In this document: positions 44,704 through 54,681 of the stretch, piece after piece
Numbering within the stretch: position 1 is the stretch's first letter
Layout of the letters: every line of letters starts with the position of its first letter
Origin: Litorivita pollutaquae
GTDB taxonomy: Bacteria > Pseudomonadota > Alphaproteobacteria > Rhodobacterales > Rhodobacteraceae
NCBI RefSeq assembly: GCF_003205515.1
Contig: NZ_KZ826482.1
Location: 124,001-188,000 of the forward strand
Direction: 5' to 3'
Length of the DNA stretch: 64,000 nucleotides
The notes under the pieces: generated by a model
What the model saw: the letters and a program-made list of their open reading frames with translations, nothing else
What the model was told of the DNA's origin: nothing
Database searches by the model: none
Translations under genes and position numbers: made by a program

Positions 44704-45710
44704 ACAGATTTCCCCGCGAACAGGCCCGTAGGCCGGAAAAGGAGCACGATCAGCAAGATCACAAAACTGACCGCAAATTTATAATCGGTAGAGAGGAGTT
44801 GTACGAGACCCGTGGGTTCCAACCCCTCTGGCAGAAGGTAAACCAAAACCTTTTTCCATGCATAGGTCACGGTGACCTCGGAAAAGGCGATGACGAACCC
44901 GCCCGCAATTGCCCCCAAAGGCGAGCCAAGCCCGCCGACAATCGCAGCCGCGAAAATCGGCAGAAGCAATTGGAAATAAGTGAAAGGTTTGAAGGACTTA
45001 TCCAGACCATATAATGTGCCCGCGATGGTCGCCAAAGCCGCAACAATGATCCATGTGATCATCACCACACGTTCGGGATTGATCCCCGACAAGAGCGCCA
45101 GATCCTCATTATCGGAATAGGCCCGCATCGATTTGCCCGACCGCGTATGGGTCAAAAACCAATAGAGCCATGCCACGACGATCACCGCCGTCAGCACCGT
45201 CAGACCTTGGGAGGTTTTAATCACCAAACCTTCGTCGAGTCCCGTCATCTTTTTGAAATCACGGGCCGAAAGGATCAAACGCGCCCCATCGCCAAAGCGC
45301 TGGTCATCAACGCCAATGATAAACCGCACCAACCCGTTCAACACGAACATCACCCCCATGGAGACGATGACGAGGATCACGGGTTTGGCCTTTTGCGCAC
45401 GATAAAACCGGTAGACCAATCGGTCTGTTCCCAAAACAAGGGCGGCGCAAATCGCGATTCCAAAGGGCAGCGCGAGAAGGGCGGTCGGCAAGGGCGCAAT
45501 CGAAACGCCCATCGCCTGAAACGCCCAGGTCACCATCACCACAGCCATCGTGCCAAAGGCCATCGTATCGCCATGGGCGAAATTCGAGAACCGCAAGATG
45601 CCGTAGATCAAGGTCACCCCAAGCGCGCCAAGCGCCAGCTGGCTGCCATAGGCCATCGCGGGGACCACGACGTAATTGGAAAGCGCCACAACGGCGTTGA
45701 GAAAATCCAT
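44700..45710 (-). CDS. livH: Branched-chain amino acid ABC transporter permease LivH
   Basis: First membrane permease of the Liv importer, 336 residues with about eight helices. Family segments: LIYGILRFSNFAHGDTMAFG near the start and AIVGGLGSPLGAIAGG near the end. Its start is 2 bases after the livF stop and its end overlaps livM by four bases. Confidence 0.94.
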   Translation of the reverse strand: MDFLNAVVALSNYVVVPAMAYGSQLALGALGVTLIYGILRFSNFAHGDTMAFGTMAVVMVTWAFQAMGVSIAPLPTALLALPFGIAICAALVLGTDRLVYRFYRAQKAKPVILVIVSMGVMFVLNGLVRFIIGVDDQRFGDGARLILSARDFKKMTGLDEGLVIKTSQGLTVLTAVIVVAWLYWFLTHTRSGKSMRAYSDNEDLALLSGINPERVVMITWIIVAALATIAGTLYGLDKSFKPFTYFQLLLPIFAAAIVGGLGSPLGAIAGGFVIAFSEVTVTYAWKKVLVYLLPEGLEPTGLVQLLSTDYKFAVSFVILLIVLLFRPTGLFAGKSV

Positions 45711-45712
45711 AT

Positions 45713-46441
45713 CTAGCCTCCCAGAAAGCTTTTGCGCACGTTTTCGTCCGCCAGAAGGTCTTTGCCGGTGCCGGTATGGGCATTGGCGCCCTGCACCAGA
45801 ACATAGGCTTTGTCCGCGATTTCAAGAGCTTGTCGGGCGTTTTGTTCAACCATGAGCACCGGCAATCCGGTGCGTGCCACTTCGATGATGCGGTCAAACA
45901 ATTCATCCATCACGATCGGGGAAACCCCTGCGGTCGGCTCGTCGAGCATCAAAACCTTGGGCTGGGTCATCAACGCGCGGCCCACGGCCACCTGTTGCCG
46001 TTGCCCGCCGGACAATTCGCCCGCCGGTTGGCGGCGCTTGTCCTTCAGGATCGGGAAAAGGTCATAGACCTGTGCCATCGTATCCGAAAAATCATCGCGG
46101 CGAATAAACGCGCCCATTTCAAGGTTCTCCTCGACGGTCATCGAGGTGAAAATATTACTGGTTTGCGGCACGAATCCCATGCCTTTGGCCACGCGCTCTT
46201 GCGGGCTGAGACGGGTGATATCTTCGCCATCCAACCGGACCATGCCTTTGCGCAGGTCAAGCATGCCAAACACCGCCTTCATTGCGGTGGATTTCCCCGC
46301 GCCATTGGGGCCGACGATGACGGCAATTTCGCCCGGATCAACTGCGATGGTGCAATCATGCAAAATATCGGGGCCGGATTTGCCATAGCCACCGGTCATA
46401 TGTTCACCGATGAGAAAGGGGGCATTATTGGACCCGCTCAT
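45713..46441 (-). CDS. livF: Branched-chain amino acid ABC transporter ATPase LivF
   Basis: One of two ATPases of the Liv importer; 242 residues. Walker A GPNGAGKST, signature LSGGQRQQVAVGRAL, Walker B VLMLDEPTAGVSP, switch region MVEQNARQALEIAD typical of LivF. Overlaps livG by four bases. Confidence 0.95.
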   Translation of the reverse strand: MSGSNNAPFLIGEHMTGGYGKSGPDILHDCTIAVDPGEIAVIVGPNGAGKSTAMKAVFGMLDLRKGMVRLDGEDITRLSPQERVAKGMGFVPQTSNIFTSMTVEENLEMGAFIRRDDFSDTMAQVYDLFPILKDKRRQPAGELSGGQRQQVAVGRALMTQPKVLMLDEPTAGVSPIVMDELFDRIIEVARTGLPVLMVEQNARQALEIADKAYVLVQGANAHTGTGKDLLADENVRKSFLGG

Positions 46442-47217
46442 GCCAACATTTCCTTATTTTTCAACCCGGTACCGAGATAGGCTTCGATCACCTGCTCGTT
46501 GGCCTTGATCTCGTCCAATGTGCCTTGGGCCAACACCTTGCCCTCGGCCATGCAGATCACCGGATCGCAAAGCCGGCCGATGAAATCCATATCGTGTTCG
46601 ATCACCACAAAGGTATAGCCGCGCTCTTTGTTGAGACGGATAATCGCATCGCCAATAGTGTTGAGCAGGGTGCGGTTTACGCCGGCGCCCACCTCGTCGA
46701 GAAAAACGATTTTGGCGTCGACCATCATGGTGCGGCCCAGCTCGAGAAGCTTTTTCTGCCCGCCGGAAATTTGTCCGGCTTTTTGTTCGGCCAAATGGGA
46801 AATCGTTAGAAATTCAAGTACTTCATCGGCTTTGGCGCGCAGGGCACGTTCCTCATCCGCGATGCGTTTGCGTCCGAACCATGTGTTCCACAGCACCTCA
46901 CCGGCTTGTCCGCCCGGCACCATCATCAGGTTCTCGCGACAGGACATCGAGGCAAACTCATGTGCGATTTGAAAGGTCCGAAGCAAACCTTTGTGGAACA
47001 GCGCATGCGGGGGCAGGCCGGTGATGTCCAGATCCCCCATAGTCACACGGCCCGACGTCGGTTTAAGAACGCCCGCGATCACGTTGAAAAGTGTGGTTTT
47101 TCCTGCGCCATTCGGGCCGATAAGGCCGGTGATAGACCCCGGTTCAATTGTCAGGCTGGCGCCGTCAACGGCATGAAAACCGCCGAAATGTTTGTGCAGG
47201 TTCTCGACCCTGATCAT
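46438..47217 (-). CDS. livG: Branched-chain amino acid ABC transporter ATPase LivG
   Basis: Second ATPase of the Liv importer; 259 residues. Walker A GPNGAGKTT, LivG-type LLRTFQIAHEFASMS, signature ISGGQKKLLELGR, and Walker B IVFLDEVGAGVN, in which the residue after the catalytic Glu is Val instead of the usual Pro. Start at 47217 (MIRVENLHKHFGG); the longer frame has no homology and would read into the livK terminator. Confidence 0.94.
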   Translation of the reverse strand: MIRVENLHKHFGGFHAVDGASLTIEPGSITGLIGPNGAGKTTLFNVIAGVLKPTSGRVTMGDLDITGLPPHALFHKGLLRTFQIAHEFASMSCRENLMMVPGGQAGEVLWNTWFGRKRIADEERALRAKADEVLEFLTISHLAEQKAGQISGGQKKLLELGRTMMVDAKIVFLDEVGAGVNRTLLNTIGDAIIRLNKERGYTFVVIEHDMDFIGRLCDPVICMAEGKVLAQGTLDEIKANEQVIEAYLGTGLKNKEMLA

Positions 47218-47258
47218 ATCCGTCCCCAAAAGATGCGTTTGCCGCATTCGTATGACAT

Positions 47259-47289
47259 GGAAAAGCGGCCCGTATGAGGACGGGCCGCT
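47259..47289 (-). terminator. Terminator/attenuator between livK and livG
   Basis: Perfect 10-base stem AGCGGCCCGT/ACGGGCCGCT (47264-47273 with 47280-47289), six-base loop, and TTTT after the stem on the minus strand. Placed 20 bases after livK, it probably lets most transcripts end there, giving more binding protein than transporter. Confidence 0.75.
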
Positions 47290-47308
47290 CGTGTTCATTT
47301 GCTAGGGA

Positions 47309-48505
47309 TTAGCGATAGGCCACGGTGGTCAACTTGCCACCCTCGACCAATATCTCTTTATAGGATCCAGCGCTTTCGCCGCCGCCAATGAATTCAACCG
47401 CTGTCGCGCCGACGTAGTCCACTTCGCCGCCGTCTGCGATGATTTCTAGCGCTTTGGCCAATTCACCAGGATATATTTTTTCGCCGGGGGCATTGGCAAC
47501 ACCCATGATTTTCCCTGCATAATCAGCAGATTCAACGGATCCTGCCGCTTGCATCGCCAGCAGCATCAACGCCGCCGCATCATAGCTCTCGCCGACATAG
47601 GGACCTTCGCCGTTGAAGCCCGCAGCCGTCGCCATTTCAAGGATCTTCGATGCGCCTGCGCTTTCCGTGCCTGGAACTGTGCCGATGGATCCGTCGATGT
47701 CGGACCCGAAGGTGTCTTCGAGTGCGGCGCCGATCATGCCATCGGGCAGAACAAATGTATCAAACGCACCGCTGTCGAGCGAGGCGCGGATGATACCGGG
47801 ACCGCCTTGATCCACATAGCCTGCAACCACAAGCGCATCACCGCCCGCAGAGGCCAACGCGCCGACTTCGGCGGAGTAATCCGCTTTGCCATCTTCATGT
47901 GCGGCCGTTCCGGTCACGGTGCCGCCCGCGGCCGTATAAGCGGATGAAAAGCTGTCCGCGAGACCTTTGCCGTAATCGTTATTGGTGTAGGTCACTGCCA
48001 CGGAGTTGAGACCTTTTTCGATCAAGAGATCGGCCAGAACCTGTCCCTGACGGGCATCCGATGGCGAGGTGCGAAAGAACATGCCGGCATCTTCGACATC
48101 CGACAAAGCCGGAGACGTCGCCGAGGGCGAGATCATCACAACGCCGTTCGGCATCGCAACAGAGGCCAAAATCGCGCCGGTCACGCCGGAGCAATCGGCG
48201 CCCATGATGCCCTTGACCCCCTCGGAGGTGATCAGCCGTTCGGCAGCGGATGTGGCCGCAGCGGCGTCAACGCATGTGCTGTCGGCGCGCACCGGTGTAA
48301 CGGTCTTGCCATCAAGCAGTTTGCCACTGTCGGAAACTTCTTTCATCGCCATTTCGGCCGATGCGGCCATCGAAGGTGTGAGCGATTCAATCGGGCCGGT
48401 GAACCCGAGGATCACGCCAAGCTTCACATCATTTGCGTGGCTCTCGGCCGATGCCGATCCTGCGATCAAGGCCGTCGCGGCGCTTGCCATAAGCAGCTTT
48501 TTCAT
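47309..48505 (-). CDS. livK: Periplasmic amino-acid-binding protein, LivK type
   Basis: Solute-binding protein of the Liv importer, Leu/Ile/Val-binding superfamily. 398 residues with a signal peptide cut after SASA (about residue 20) and a type I periplasmic fold; the segments VMISPSATSPALSD and FFRTSPSDARQGQ are those that hold the amino-acid backbone. A single disulfide is possible (Cys in ADSTCVDA and GADCSGV). Ligand specificity (branched-chain amino acid, amide or other) is not evident. Start at 48505 after GGGAG. Confidence 0.92.
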   Translation of the reverse strand: MKKLLMASAATALIAGSASAESHANDVKLGVILGFTGPIESLTPSMAASAEMAMKEVSDSGKLLDGKTVTPVRADSTCVDAAAATSAAERLITSEGVKGIMGADCSGVTGAILASVAMPNGVVMISPSATSPALSDVEDAGMFFRTSPSDARQGQVLADLLIEKGLNSVAVTYTNNDYGKGLADSFSSAYTAAGGTVTGTAAHEDGKADYSAEVGALASAGGDALVVAGYVDQGGPGIIRASLDSGAFDTFVLPDGMIGAALEDTFGSDIDGSIGTVPGTESAGASKILEMATAAGFNGEGPYVGESYDAAALMLLAMQAAGSVESADYAGKIMGVANAPGEKIYPGELAKALEIIADGGEVDYVGATAVEFIGGGESAGSYKEILVEGGKLTTVAYR

Positions 48506-48700
48506 ATGTCTAACTCCCATGTTGGAACGATAAGTCCGCTGAGAATCCTATTGCGGAACTTTTAGAATGGAAAGCACAGAGTTCCCCTGCGGCGTAACGG
48601 AAGCTACAGCTTGCGCCTGACGGGAATAAATTCAACGCATACGCCCAAAATGCAACCTTTTGGCACAGGGCAGGCACCGCAAAGCGCCGCAAATCATCGA

Positions 48701-48718
48701 GTGGACCAAACGGTCCAC
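48701..48718. repeat. Inverted repeat between glxA-type gene and livK promoter region
   Basis: GTGGACC (48701-48707) and GGTCCAC (48712-48718) around AAAC, 15 bases after the stop of the regulator gene and about 200 bases before livK. No T-run follows. It could be an operator for the liv operon or the end structure of the regulator mRNA. Confidence 0.45.
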
Positions 48719-48732
48719 CCGAGAAGAGACAC

Positions 48733-49737
48733 CTATTGTTGATCCGGCGGCCCTTTGATTCCGCGTTCCCGGTAGGGCGTGGTTTCATATTGCGCGCGAT
48801 AGCATTTGGAGAAATGCGATGGCGAGGTAAACCCGCAAGCCAAAGCGACATTGATCACGGTCATATCGGTTTGCATCAAAAGGTTACGGGCTTTTTGCAA
48901 TCGCAACTCCATATAATACCGCTTCGGGCTGCGATTGAGATACCTGCGGAACAACCGCTCCAATTGCCGCGTCGACAACCCCACATCCATCGCCAGATCG
49001 GCGGGGCTTACCGGCTCTTCGATATTGCCTTCCATCCGCAAAATCACCGCTGCCAATTTCGGGTGCCGCACGCCAATGCGCGTCGGAACCGACAGCCGTT
49101 GCGTATCGCTATCGGTGCGGATCGAGGAATAAATCAATTGATCCGCCACATCATTGGCCAATCCGGCCCCGTGATCCGTGCCAATCAACTGCAACATCAA
49201 ATCGATCGACGCGGTCCCACCGGCGCAGGTGATGCGATTGCCATCGACCACAAACACCGAACGGGTCAGCTGCACATCCTCAAACTCTTCTGCAAAACTG
49301 TCCTGGTTCTCCCAATGGATTGTCGCGCGTTTCCCATCCAAAAGGCCCGCCTTTGCAAGCACATAGGCCCCGGTGCACAATCCGCCGATCACAACACCCT
49401 TGCGTGCTTCGCGGCGCAACCAGCCCAGCAACCGCTTACTGGCGGCGGCTTGAACCTGTGTGCCACCACAAATCAGAACCCGATCGCCACGCTCCAGATC
49501 GACCAGATCATCATCGGCCTGAAACGCCGCACCGGACGAGGACACCACAAGCCCGCCACCGTCGCAGGCCAGGCGCCATTCGTACAACGGCGCGTTGGCC
49601 ATCCGGTTCACCACGCGCAAACATTCCAATGCCGATGCAAAGGGCATCAATGTGAATTGATCCAAAAGCACAAAAACAAACCGCTGCCGCGCCGCAGGGG
49701 CGGGCAGGGCGGCGGCGGGGGAAAGGGGCTCTGCCAT
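48733..49737 (-). CDS. GlxA/AraC-family transcriptional regulator
   Basis: A 334-residue regulator with an N-terminal DJ-1/PfpI-like domain (about 18-200; elbow GGLCTGAYVLA) and a C-terminal AraC helix-turn-helix (about 230-325; DVGLSTRQLERLFRRYLNRS and CGFTSPSHFSKCYR). Members of this group control use of quaternary amines and amino acids (for example GbdR, CdhR, ArgR of Pseudomonas). It lies directly upstream of the liv operon on the same strand, so control of amino-acid uptake is a fair guess. A large plus-strand frame over the same bases is its shadow. Confidence 0.9.
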   Translation of the reverse strand: MAEPLSPAAALPAPAARQRFVFVLLDQFTLMPFASALECLRVVNRMANAPLYEWRLACDGGGLVVSSSGAAFQADDDLVDLERGDRVLICGGTQVQAAASKRLLGWLRREARKGVVIGGLCTGAYVLAKAGLLDGKRATIHWENQDSFAEEFEDVQLTRSVFVVDGNRITCAGGTASIDLMLQLIGTDHGAGLANDVADQLIYSSIRTDSDTQRLSVPTRIGVRHPKLAAVILRMEGNIEEPVSPADLAMDVGLSTRQLERLFRRYLNRSPKRYYMELRLQKARNLLMQTDMTVINVALACGFTSPSHFSKCYRAQYETTPYRERGIKGPPDQQ

Positions 49738-49962
49738 TGGTCACATCCCTAAGGCAACATCATTCATGCGGCGGCGCATATCGAAGATCGTCAATCACAA
49801 GGGCGCAAATGTTAGCGCAGGTCAATCCCTGCAATTGCCCTATGGCCTCTTAGGGCGTGGTTTTGTATAGGTTGGGCTTGATATTGAGCGCTACGGGCCA
49901 AAACCACCCGCAGCATAGAAGAGCAGCGCGCGGCACGTCCTGCGCGAGACCGGAGTACGACG

Positions 49963-51333
49963 ATGAGCGATTGGCAAAAAACCGACTGGCGGAACAAACC
50001 CCGGGTTCAGATGCCGGACTATCTGGATCAAGACGCGCTGAAGGCCGTCGAGGCCCAACTGTCCAAATATCCGCCTCTCGTATTTGCGGGCGAATCCAGA
50101 CGGTTAAAAGCGCAGCTTGGTGCCGCAGCACGCGGCGAGGCCTTCTTGCTTCAAGGCGGCGATTGCGCCGAAAGCTTTGAACAATTCAGCGCCGACGGCA
50201 TCCGCGACACTTTCAAAGTGATGTTGCAAATGGCGATGGTTCTGACCTTTGGCGCCAAAGTGCCGGTGGTCAAAGTCGGCCGCATGGCGGGGCAATTTGC
50301 CAAACCGCGCAGCGCCCCGACCGAGGTGGTCGATGGCGTCGAATTGCCAAGCTACCGCGGCGACATCATCAACGAATTGGATTTCACCTCGGCGGCGCGC
50401 ATCCCCGACCCGAAAAAAATGTTGCAAGCCTACACACAGGCGGCGGCGACCTTGAACCTGTTGCGTGCCTTTTCGACGGGCGGCTACGCCGATGTGCATC
50501 AGGTCCACGCGTGGACATTGGGCTTTACCGAAGGCGAAAAGGCGGCAAAATACCGCGAAATGGCCAACCGGATTTCCGACACATTGGATTTCATGAAGGC
50601 CGCCGGCGTAAATTCGGCCAGCTCCTCGGCGCTGCATACGGTCAGCTTTTACACCTCACATGAGGCGCTTTTGCTGGAGTATGAAGAGGCGCTCACCCGC
50701 CGCGACAGCACCTCGGGCAATTGGCTTGCCGGATCGGGGCATATGGTTTGGATCGGCGACCGGACACGCCAACCCGATGGCGCGCATGTTGAATATTGCC
50801 GCGGCGTGATGAACCCGATTGGGTTGAAATGCGGCCCGTCGATGACCGCCGAAGACCTTAAGGTGTTGATGGCCAAATTGAACCCTGAAAACGAAGCCGG
50901 TCGTTTGACATTGATCGCGCGGTTTGGCGCGGGATCCGTTGGCGAACACCTGCCGCGTTTGATCAAAACCGTGCAAGAAGAGGGGGCCAATGTGCTTTGG
51001 ACCTGTGATCCGATGCATGGCAATACGATCAAATCCTCGACCGGATATAAAACTCGTCCGTTTGACAGCGTGCTGCGCGAAGTGCGTGAATTCTTCGCCG
51101 TGCATAATGCCGAAGGCACCGTGCCGGGCGGCGTGCATTTCGAGATGACCGGCCAAGACGTGACCGAATGCACCGGCGGCGTGCGCGCGGTCAGCGAAGA
51201 GAACCTGTCGGATCGCTACCACACCGCATGTGATCCAAGGCTCAACGCCTCGCAATCTCTGGAACTGGCCTTCCTCGTGGCCGAGGAACTATCAAACCGC
51301 CGCGATGCGGATATGGAAAGCAAAGCCGGATAA
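49963..51333 (+). CDS. aroG: Class II 3-deoxy-7-phosphoheptulonate (DAHP) synthase
   Basis: First enzyme of the shikimate pathway: condenses phosphoenolpyruvate and erythrose 4-phosphate. The 456-residue protein is of the plant-like class II type; segments [31 protein letters not shown] and [10 protein letters not shown] carry metal and substrate residues. I use aroG in the sense common for alphaproteobacteria; it is not related to E. coli AroG. ATG after GACGACG; no attenuator-like leader was found. A small GCCCTA/TAGGGC hairpin lies about 105 bases upstream. Confidence 0.95.
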   Translation: MSDWQKTDWRNKPRVQMPDYLDQDALKAVEAQLSKYPPLVFAGESRRLKAQLGAAARGEAFLLQGGDCAESFEQFSADGIRDTFKVMLQMAMVLTFGAKVPVVKVGRMAGQFAKPRSAPTEVVDGVELPSYRGDIINELDFTSAARIPDPKKMLQAYTQAAATLNLLRAFSTGGYADVHQVHAWTLGFTEGEKAAKYREMANRISDTLDFMKAAGVNSASSSALHTVSFYTSHEALLLEYEEALTRRDSTSGNWLAGSGHMVWIGDRTRQPDGAHVEYCRGVMNPIGLKCGPSMTAEDLKVLMAKLNPENEAGRLTLIARFGAGSVGEHLPRLIKTVQEEGANVLWTCDPMHGNTIKSSTGYKTRPFDSVLREVREFFAVHNAEGTVPGGVHFEMTGQDVTECTGGVRAVSEENLSDRYHTACDPRLNASQSLELAFLVAEELSNRRDADMESKAG

Positions 51334-51392
51334 GCCAGCGGGCGCGGCCTGACATGACATAAGCTTCGCTTGATACGGCGTTGAAACAAAAT

Positions 51393-51426
51393 AAAAAGCG
51401 CGGGGCTGGAGCCTCGCGCTTTTTCC
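51393..51426. terminator. Bidirectional terminator between aroG and the PAS gene
   Basis: A 14-base stem, AAAAAGCGCGGGGC (51393-51406) with GCCTCGCGCTTTTT (51411-51424), containing one G-T pair and a TGGA loop; strong A and T runs on both sides. Confidence 0.9.
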
Positions 51427-51474
51427 TAATCCGTCAGGTTTTTTCAGCCTGTCCGATCACATCACGACGGGCGC

Positions 51475-52194
51475 TCAATCGTCGTTTTTCACCAACCGCA
51501 GATAGGTCACATTGCTACGGCTGTGTCCGGGGTCTGTTTCGAGCGGCTCGTCCGAGAATACGGTGCTGGGCGCGCTAAAGCCGAGTTGCGGTGCGGCCTC
51601 CAATTCGGGCAAGGCTCCTTCATCGGGCGTATGAGTTGCGCCGGTCACACCGATGGCGCGGGACCGGGTGCCGGTGATGTTAAACCGGCGCGGCGTACGG
51701 CCCACCGATCCACGCGTGACAAAACATCCCAAAATCCGCGTCACATCGCCCAGATCGCTTTTCAGCGGTAGCAAGAGCAACCGCCCTTCGACTACGGGTT
51801 TACCAATGCCGCCCTCGGCCTGGATATCCAATTCAACGATCGACGGGCCATCAAAGACCTCTTCCATCTTCTCGGAAATCGTCTTGCGCGCCGTCGGCGT
51901 GAACAGGGCCGAAACCGGCATGCCGCGCACTTCCATGCCCATCAATTCTGTCAAATGCGACCCGGCGATGCGCAGCCGCGCAATGCCGGGCGCGATGCGT
52001 TCCAAGATAAATGCATATTCCAAGGCGCGTTCAATTCCGCGCGGATCAATTTCGGAGCGCCGCGGCATGAGGCGCGTTCCGCGCAGGCCGTTCCAATAGG
52101 CTTCGACCTCTGCAATCACCGGAAAGCGCAACTCATTTTGGAACCGCGCCATGTTGATGATATTTTTGCTGCTATCCTGTTGCACTCTGTCCAT
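51475..52194 (-). CDS. PAS-domain protein (PAS_5 type)
   Basis: A 239-residue soluble protein with one PAS_5 domain at about residues 20-150 (LEYAFILERIAPGIARLRIAG, then GMPVSALFTP) and a disordered C-terminal tail. Proteins of this build are common and mostly uncharacterised in Rhodobacteraceae; relatives sit in cell-cycle or stress signalling. I use the ATG at 52194, though the purine run GAAGG touches it; an internal ATG at residue 15 (MARFQNELRF) is possible. Divergent from yicC by 363 bases, with a CtrA-like site 45 bases upstream. Confidence 0.75.
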   Translation of the reverse strand: MDRVQQDSSKNIINMARFQNELRFPVIAEVEAYWNGLRGTRLMPRRSEIDPRGIERALEYAFILERIAPGIARLRIAGSHLTELMGMEVRGMPVSALFTPTARKTISEKMEEVFDGPSIVELDIQAEGGIGKPVVEGRLLLLPLKSDLGDVTRILGCFVTRGSVGRTPRRFNITGTRSRAIGVTGATHTPDEGALPELEAAPQLGFSAPSTVFSDEPLETDPGHSRSNVTYLRLVKNDD

Positions 52195-52557
52195 CCTTCG
52201 TTTCTCACACTGTATATCAGGTTCGCCGCCCGCGAGGGTTAATACGTTCCTAACATTCCCTACCCAAATATGAATATGCCACAGCTTAACGAAAATTGGC
52301 GTTAAATTTTGACCATTGGTTAATATTGCTCTGCGTCGCGCGGCCTGTGGGGCGCGCCATTCCGGGCGCAAGGCGCACCGGCCAAACAGGGTATTGGACA
52401 CCCGGCACGTATTATCATAGGCATAGGCCAATTGGTGATTGTGCCGGTGATATGCCGCACGCCGCCGTAATATGACGAACCTCGCGCCGCCGCCCATGGG
52501 CAAAAATCCGCCCATATTTGCCGCACCACTGCGCGACGCCAAGGGAGTGATCCGCGC
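52195..52557. promoter_or_regulatory. Divergent region between the PAS gene and yicC
   Basis: About 360 bases without a recognised gene. It contains TTAA-N7-CTAAC (52239-52254), close to the CtrA consensus, before the PAS gene, and an AT-rich stretch (52285-52330) with a TTGGCG/TTAATA pair at 18-base spacing that could be the yicC promoter. Open frames here are shadows or chance. Confidence 0.4.
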
Positions 52558-53451
52558 GTGAGACAATCAATGACCGGATTTGCAGCCGCCAAAGGCACCG
52601 ATGGAGGCGCATATAGTTGGGCATGGGAAATCCGTTCGGTCAATGCCAAGGGCTTGGATCTACGGCTGCGCGTGCCCGATTGGATCGAGGGGCTGGAAGC
52701 CGGCCTACGCAAACGCATCAGCGCCGCCGTCCAGCGCGGCAATGTCACGCTCTCATTGCGGATCAGCCGCAGCGAAGAGGCCGGCACATTGGCCATCAAT
52801 GCCGCGCAGCTGTCTTCGGTTCTGGAGGCGATGGCTGAAATCGAACATGAAGCAATGGAGCGCGGATTGTCGTTGGCCCCCGCCAATGCCGCCGATATCG
52901 TTGGTCTGCGCGGGGTTTTGGAACCCGCAAAATCCGATGACGACAGCGCCGCGCTGTTAAAGATCCTCGCCAAGGATTTCGACGCCGTTCTCAACAGCTT
53001 TATCGACATGCGCGCCTATGAGGGCAGGGCGCTACATAGGGTTCTGCTGGATCAACTTACCGAGATCGAAACCCTCACGGCCGCCGCTGCATCCGCCGCA
53101 AAAGCCCGCGCGCCCGAGGCCGCCAAAGCGCTCAAGGTCAACCTTGCCGCCGTGATGGATAACACCGAAGGCGCGGACCCCGCCCGCGTCGCGCAAGAAT
53201 TGGCGCTTTTGGCGGTGAAATCCGATGTCACCGAGGAAATCGACCGTCTCACCGCCCATGTTGACGCCGCGCGCGCGCTATTGGCGCAATCGGGGCCGGT
53301 GGGGCGCAAGCTGGATTTCCTCACTCAGGAATTCAACCGCGAGGCCAATACGCTGTGTTCCAAAGCCGGTGCCGTGGAATTGACCCGCATCGGTCTTGAT
53401 CTCAAAGCAGTGATCGACCGGTTGCGTGAACAAGTACAGAATATGGAGTAA
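52558..53451 (+). CDS. yicC: YicC-family endoribonuclease-like protein
   Basis: A 297-residue YicC family protein; members have been linked to endoribonuclease activity and small-RNA turnover. The N-terminus has the family start SMTGFA, then the [15 protein letters not shown] segment, and the C-terminal DUF1732 region with [21 protein letters not shown]. It is directly upstream of gmk, the common yicC-gmk pairing. Start is the GTG at 52558; an ATG four codons later also fits. Confidence 0.9.
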   Translation: MRQSMTGFAAAKGTDGGAYSWAWEIRSVNAKGLDLRLRVPDWIEGLEAGLRKRISAAVQRGNVTLSLRISRSEEAGTLAINAAQLSSVLEAMAEIEHEAMERGLSLAPANAADIVGLRGVLEPAKSDDDSAALLKILAKDFDAVLNSFIDMRAYEGRALHRVLLDQLTEIETLTAAAASAAKARAPEAAKALKVNLAAVMDNTEGADPARVAQELALLAVKSDVTEEIDRLTAHVDAARALLAQSGPVGRKLDFLTQEFNREANTLCSKAGAVELTRIGLDLKAVIDRLREQVQNME

Positions 53452-53455
53452 CCCG

Positions 53456-54109
53456 ATGTCTTCGGTGAACGCCGCCCGTCGCGGGCTTTTGATCATCCTG
53501 TCCTCGCCCTCGGGCGCTGGCAAATCCACTCTCGCCAAACGGCTGCGCATTTGGGATGAGCAGATCCGGTTTTCGGTCTCGGCCACCACGCGCAAACCGC
53601 GTGCCGGTGAAATTGACGGCGTCGATTACTATTTCCACGACCGCACAGAATTTGAAGCCATGATCGCCGAGGATCAAATGTTGGAACACGCCGAGGTGTT
53701 CGGAAATCTCTATGGTAGCCCGCGCGGCCCGGTCGAAGCCGCCATCACCGCCGGACAGGACCTGCTTTTTGATATTGACTGGCAAGGCGGGCAACAGGTG
53801 CGTAATTCGGCGCTTGGCAAACATGTGTTGTCGATCTTTATTCTGCCGCCCTCGATCCCCGAGTTGGAACGCCGCCTGCACACCCGTGGTCAAGACAGCG
53901 ACGAGGTGATCGAAAGCCGTATGCGCAAAAGCCGCGACGAGATAAGCCATTGGCCGGAATATGATTATGTTTTGGTCAACGACGATCTGGACGCGACAGA
54001 ATCCAAACTTCAAACCATCATCACCGCAGAGCGCCTGCGCCTGTCTCAACAACCCGATGTGGTCGAGACCGTGCGGCGGCTCAACAAAGAATTCGAGGAT
54101 ATGCAATGA
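53456..54109 (+). CDS. gmk: Guanylate kinase
   Basis: Phosphorylates GMP to GDP using ATP. The 217-residue protein has the P-loop [10 protein letters not shown], the GMP-binding [13 protein letters not shown] and VDYYF segments, and the IDWQGGQQ core strand. Start at 53456 has GGAG seven bases upstream; ten more codons are open but overlap yicC. It overlaps the next gene by ATGA. Confidence 0.96.
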   Translation: MSSVNAARRGLLIILSSPSGAGKSTLAKRLRIWDEQIRFSVSATTRKPRAGEIDGVDYYFHDRTEFEAMIAEDQMLEHAEVFGNLYGSPRGPVEAAITAGQDLLFDIDWQGGQQVRNSALGKHVLSIFILPPSIPELERRLHTRGQDSDEVIESRMRKSRDEISHWPEYDYVLVNDDLDATESKLQTIITAERLRLSQQPDVVETVRRLNKEFEDMQ

Positions 54110-54633
54110 CACTCTACACCCTTGACGGAAAAGCCCCCCAAACCCCCGAAGACGGCGATTTTTGGGTCGCGCCCGATGCCAATGTCATCGGCAGCATCGT
54201 GATAGAAAGCGGCGTCGGCATCTGGTTCGGCAGCACACTGCGCGGCGACAACGAAGTGATCCATATTGGCAAAGGCAGCAATGTGCAGGAAAACACCGTC
54301 ATGCATACAGACATGGGATTTCCGCTGACCGTTGGCGAAAACTGCACCATCGGACATAAGGCCATGCTGCACGGCTGCACCATCGGTGACAATTCTTTGA
54401 TCGGTATGGGCGCGACGATTTTGAATGGCGCCAAGATCGGCAAAAATTGCCTGATCGGGGCGGGGGCATTAATCACCGAAGGCAAAGAGATCCCCGACGG
54501 CAGTCTGGTGATGGGCGCACCGGGCAAGGTCGTGCGCACATTGGACAAGGCGGCGATCGAGCGGCTGACCGCTTCTGCGCGGGGCTATCAAAACAACATG
54601 CGCCGGTTTAAAAACGGCCTAAAACCACTCTAA
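54106..54633 (+). CDS. Gamma-class carbonic anhydrase family protein
   Basis: A 175-residue left-handed beta-helix protein of the gamma carbonic anhydrase/PaaY/YrdA group. The three zinc histidines are in place: VMHTD and [10 protein letters not shown]. The acidic loop with the proton-shuttle Glu of archaeal Cam is missing, as in most bacterial members, so carbonic anhydrase activity is uncertain. Coupled to gmk by a four-base overlap. Confidence 0.88.
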   Translation: MTLYTLDGKAPQTPEDGDFWVAPDANVIGSIVIESGVGIWFGSTLRGDNEVIHIGKGSNVQENTVMHTDMGFPLTVGENCTIGHKAMLHGCTIGDNSLIGMGATILNGAKIGKNCLIGAGALITEGKEIPDGSLVMGAPGKVVRTLDKAAIERLTASARGYQNNMRRFKNGLKPL

Positions 54634-54681
54634 GGTCGCACGCTAAATTACTGTATTTAATTTTTTATCTAGGGATCATGG

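Noticed and set aside
48736-49752. Plus-strand frame of 338 codons
   Set aside because: Antisense shadow of the GlxA/AraC regulator, which has clear domains on the minus strand; the shadow's protein is rich in His/Gln/Arg with no family features.
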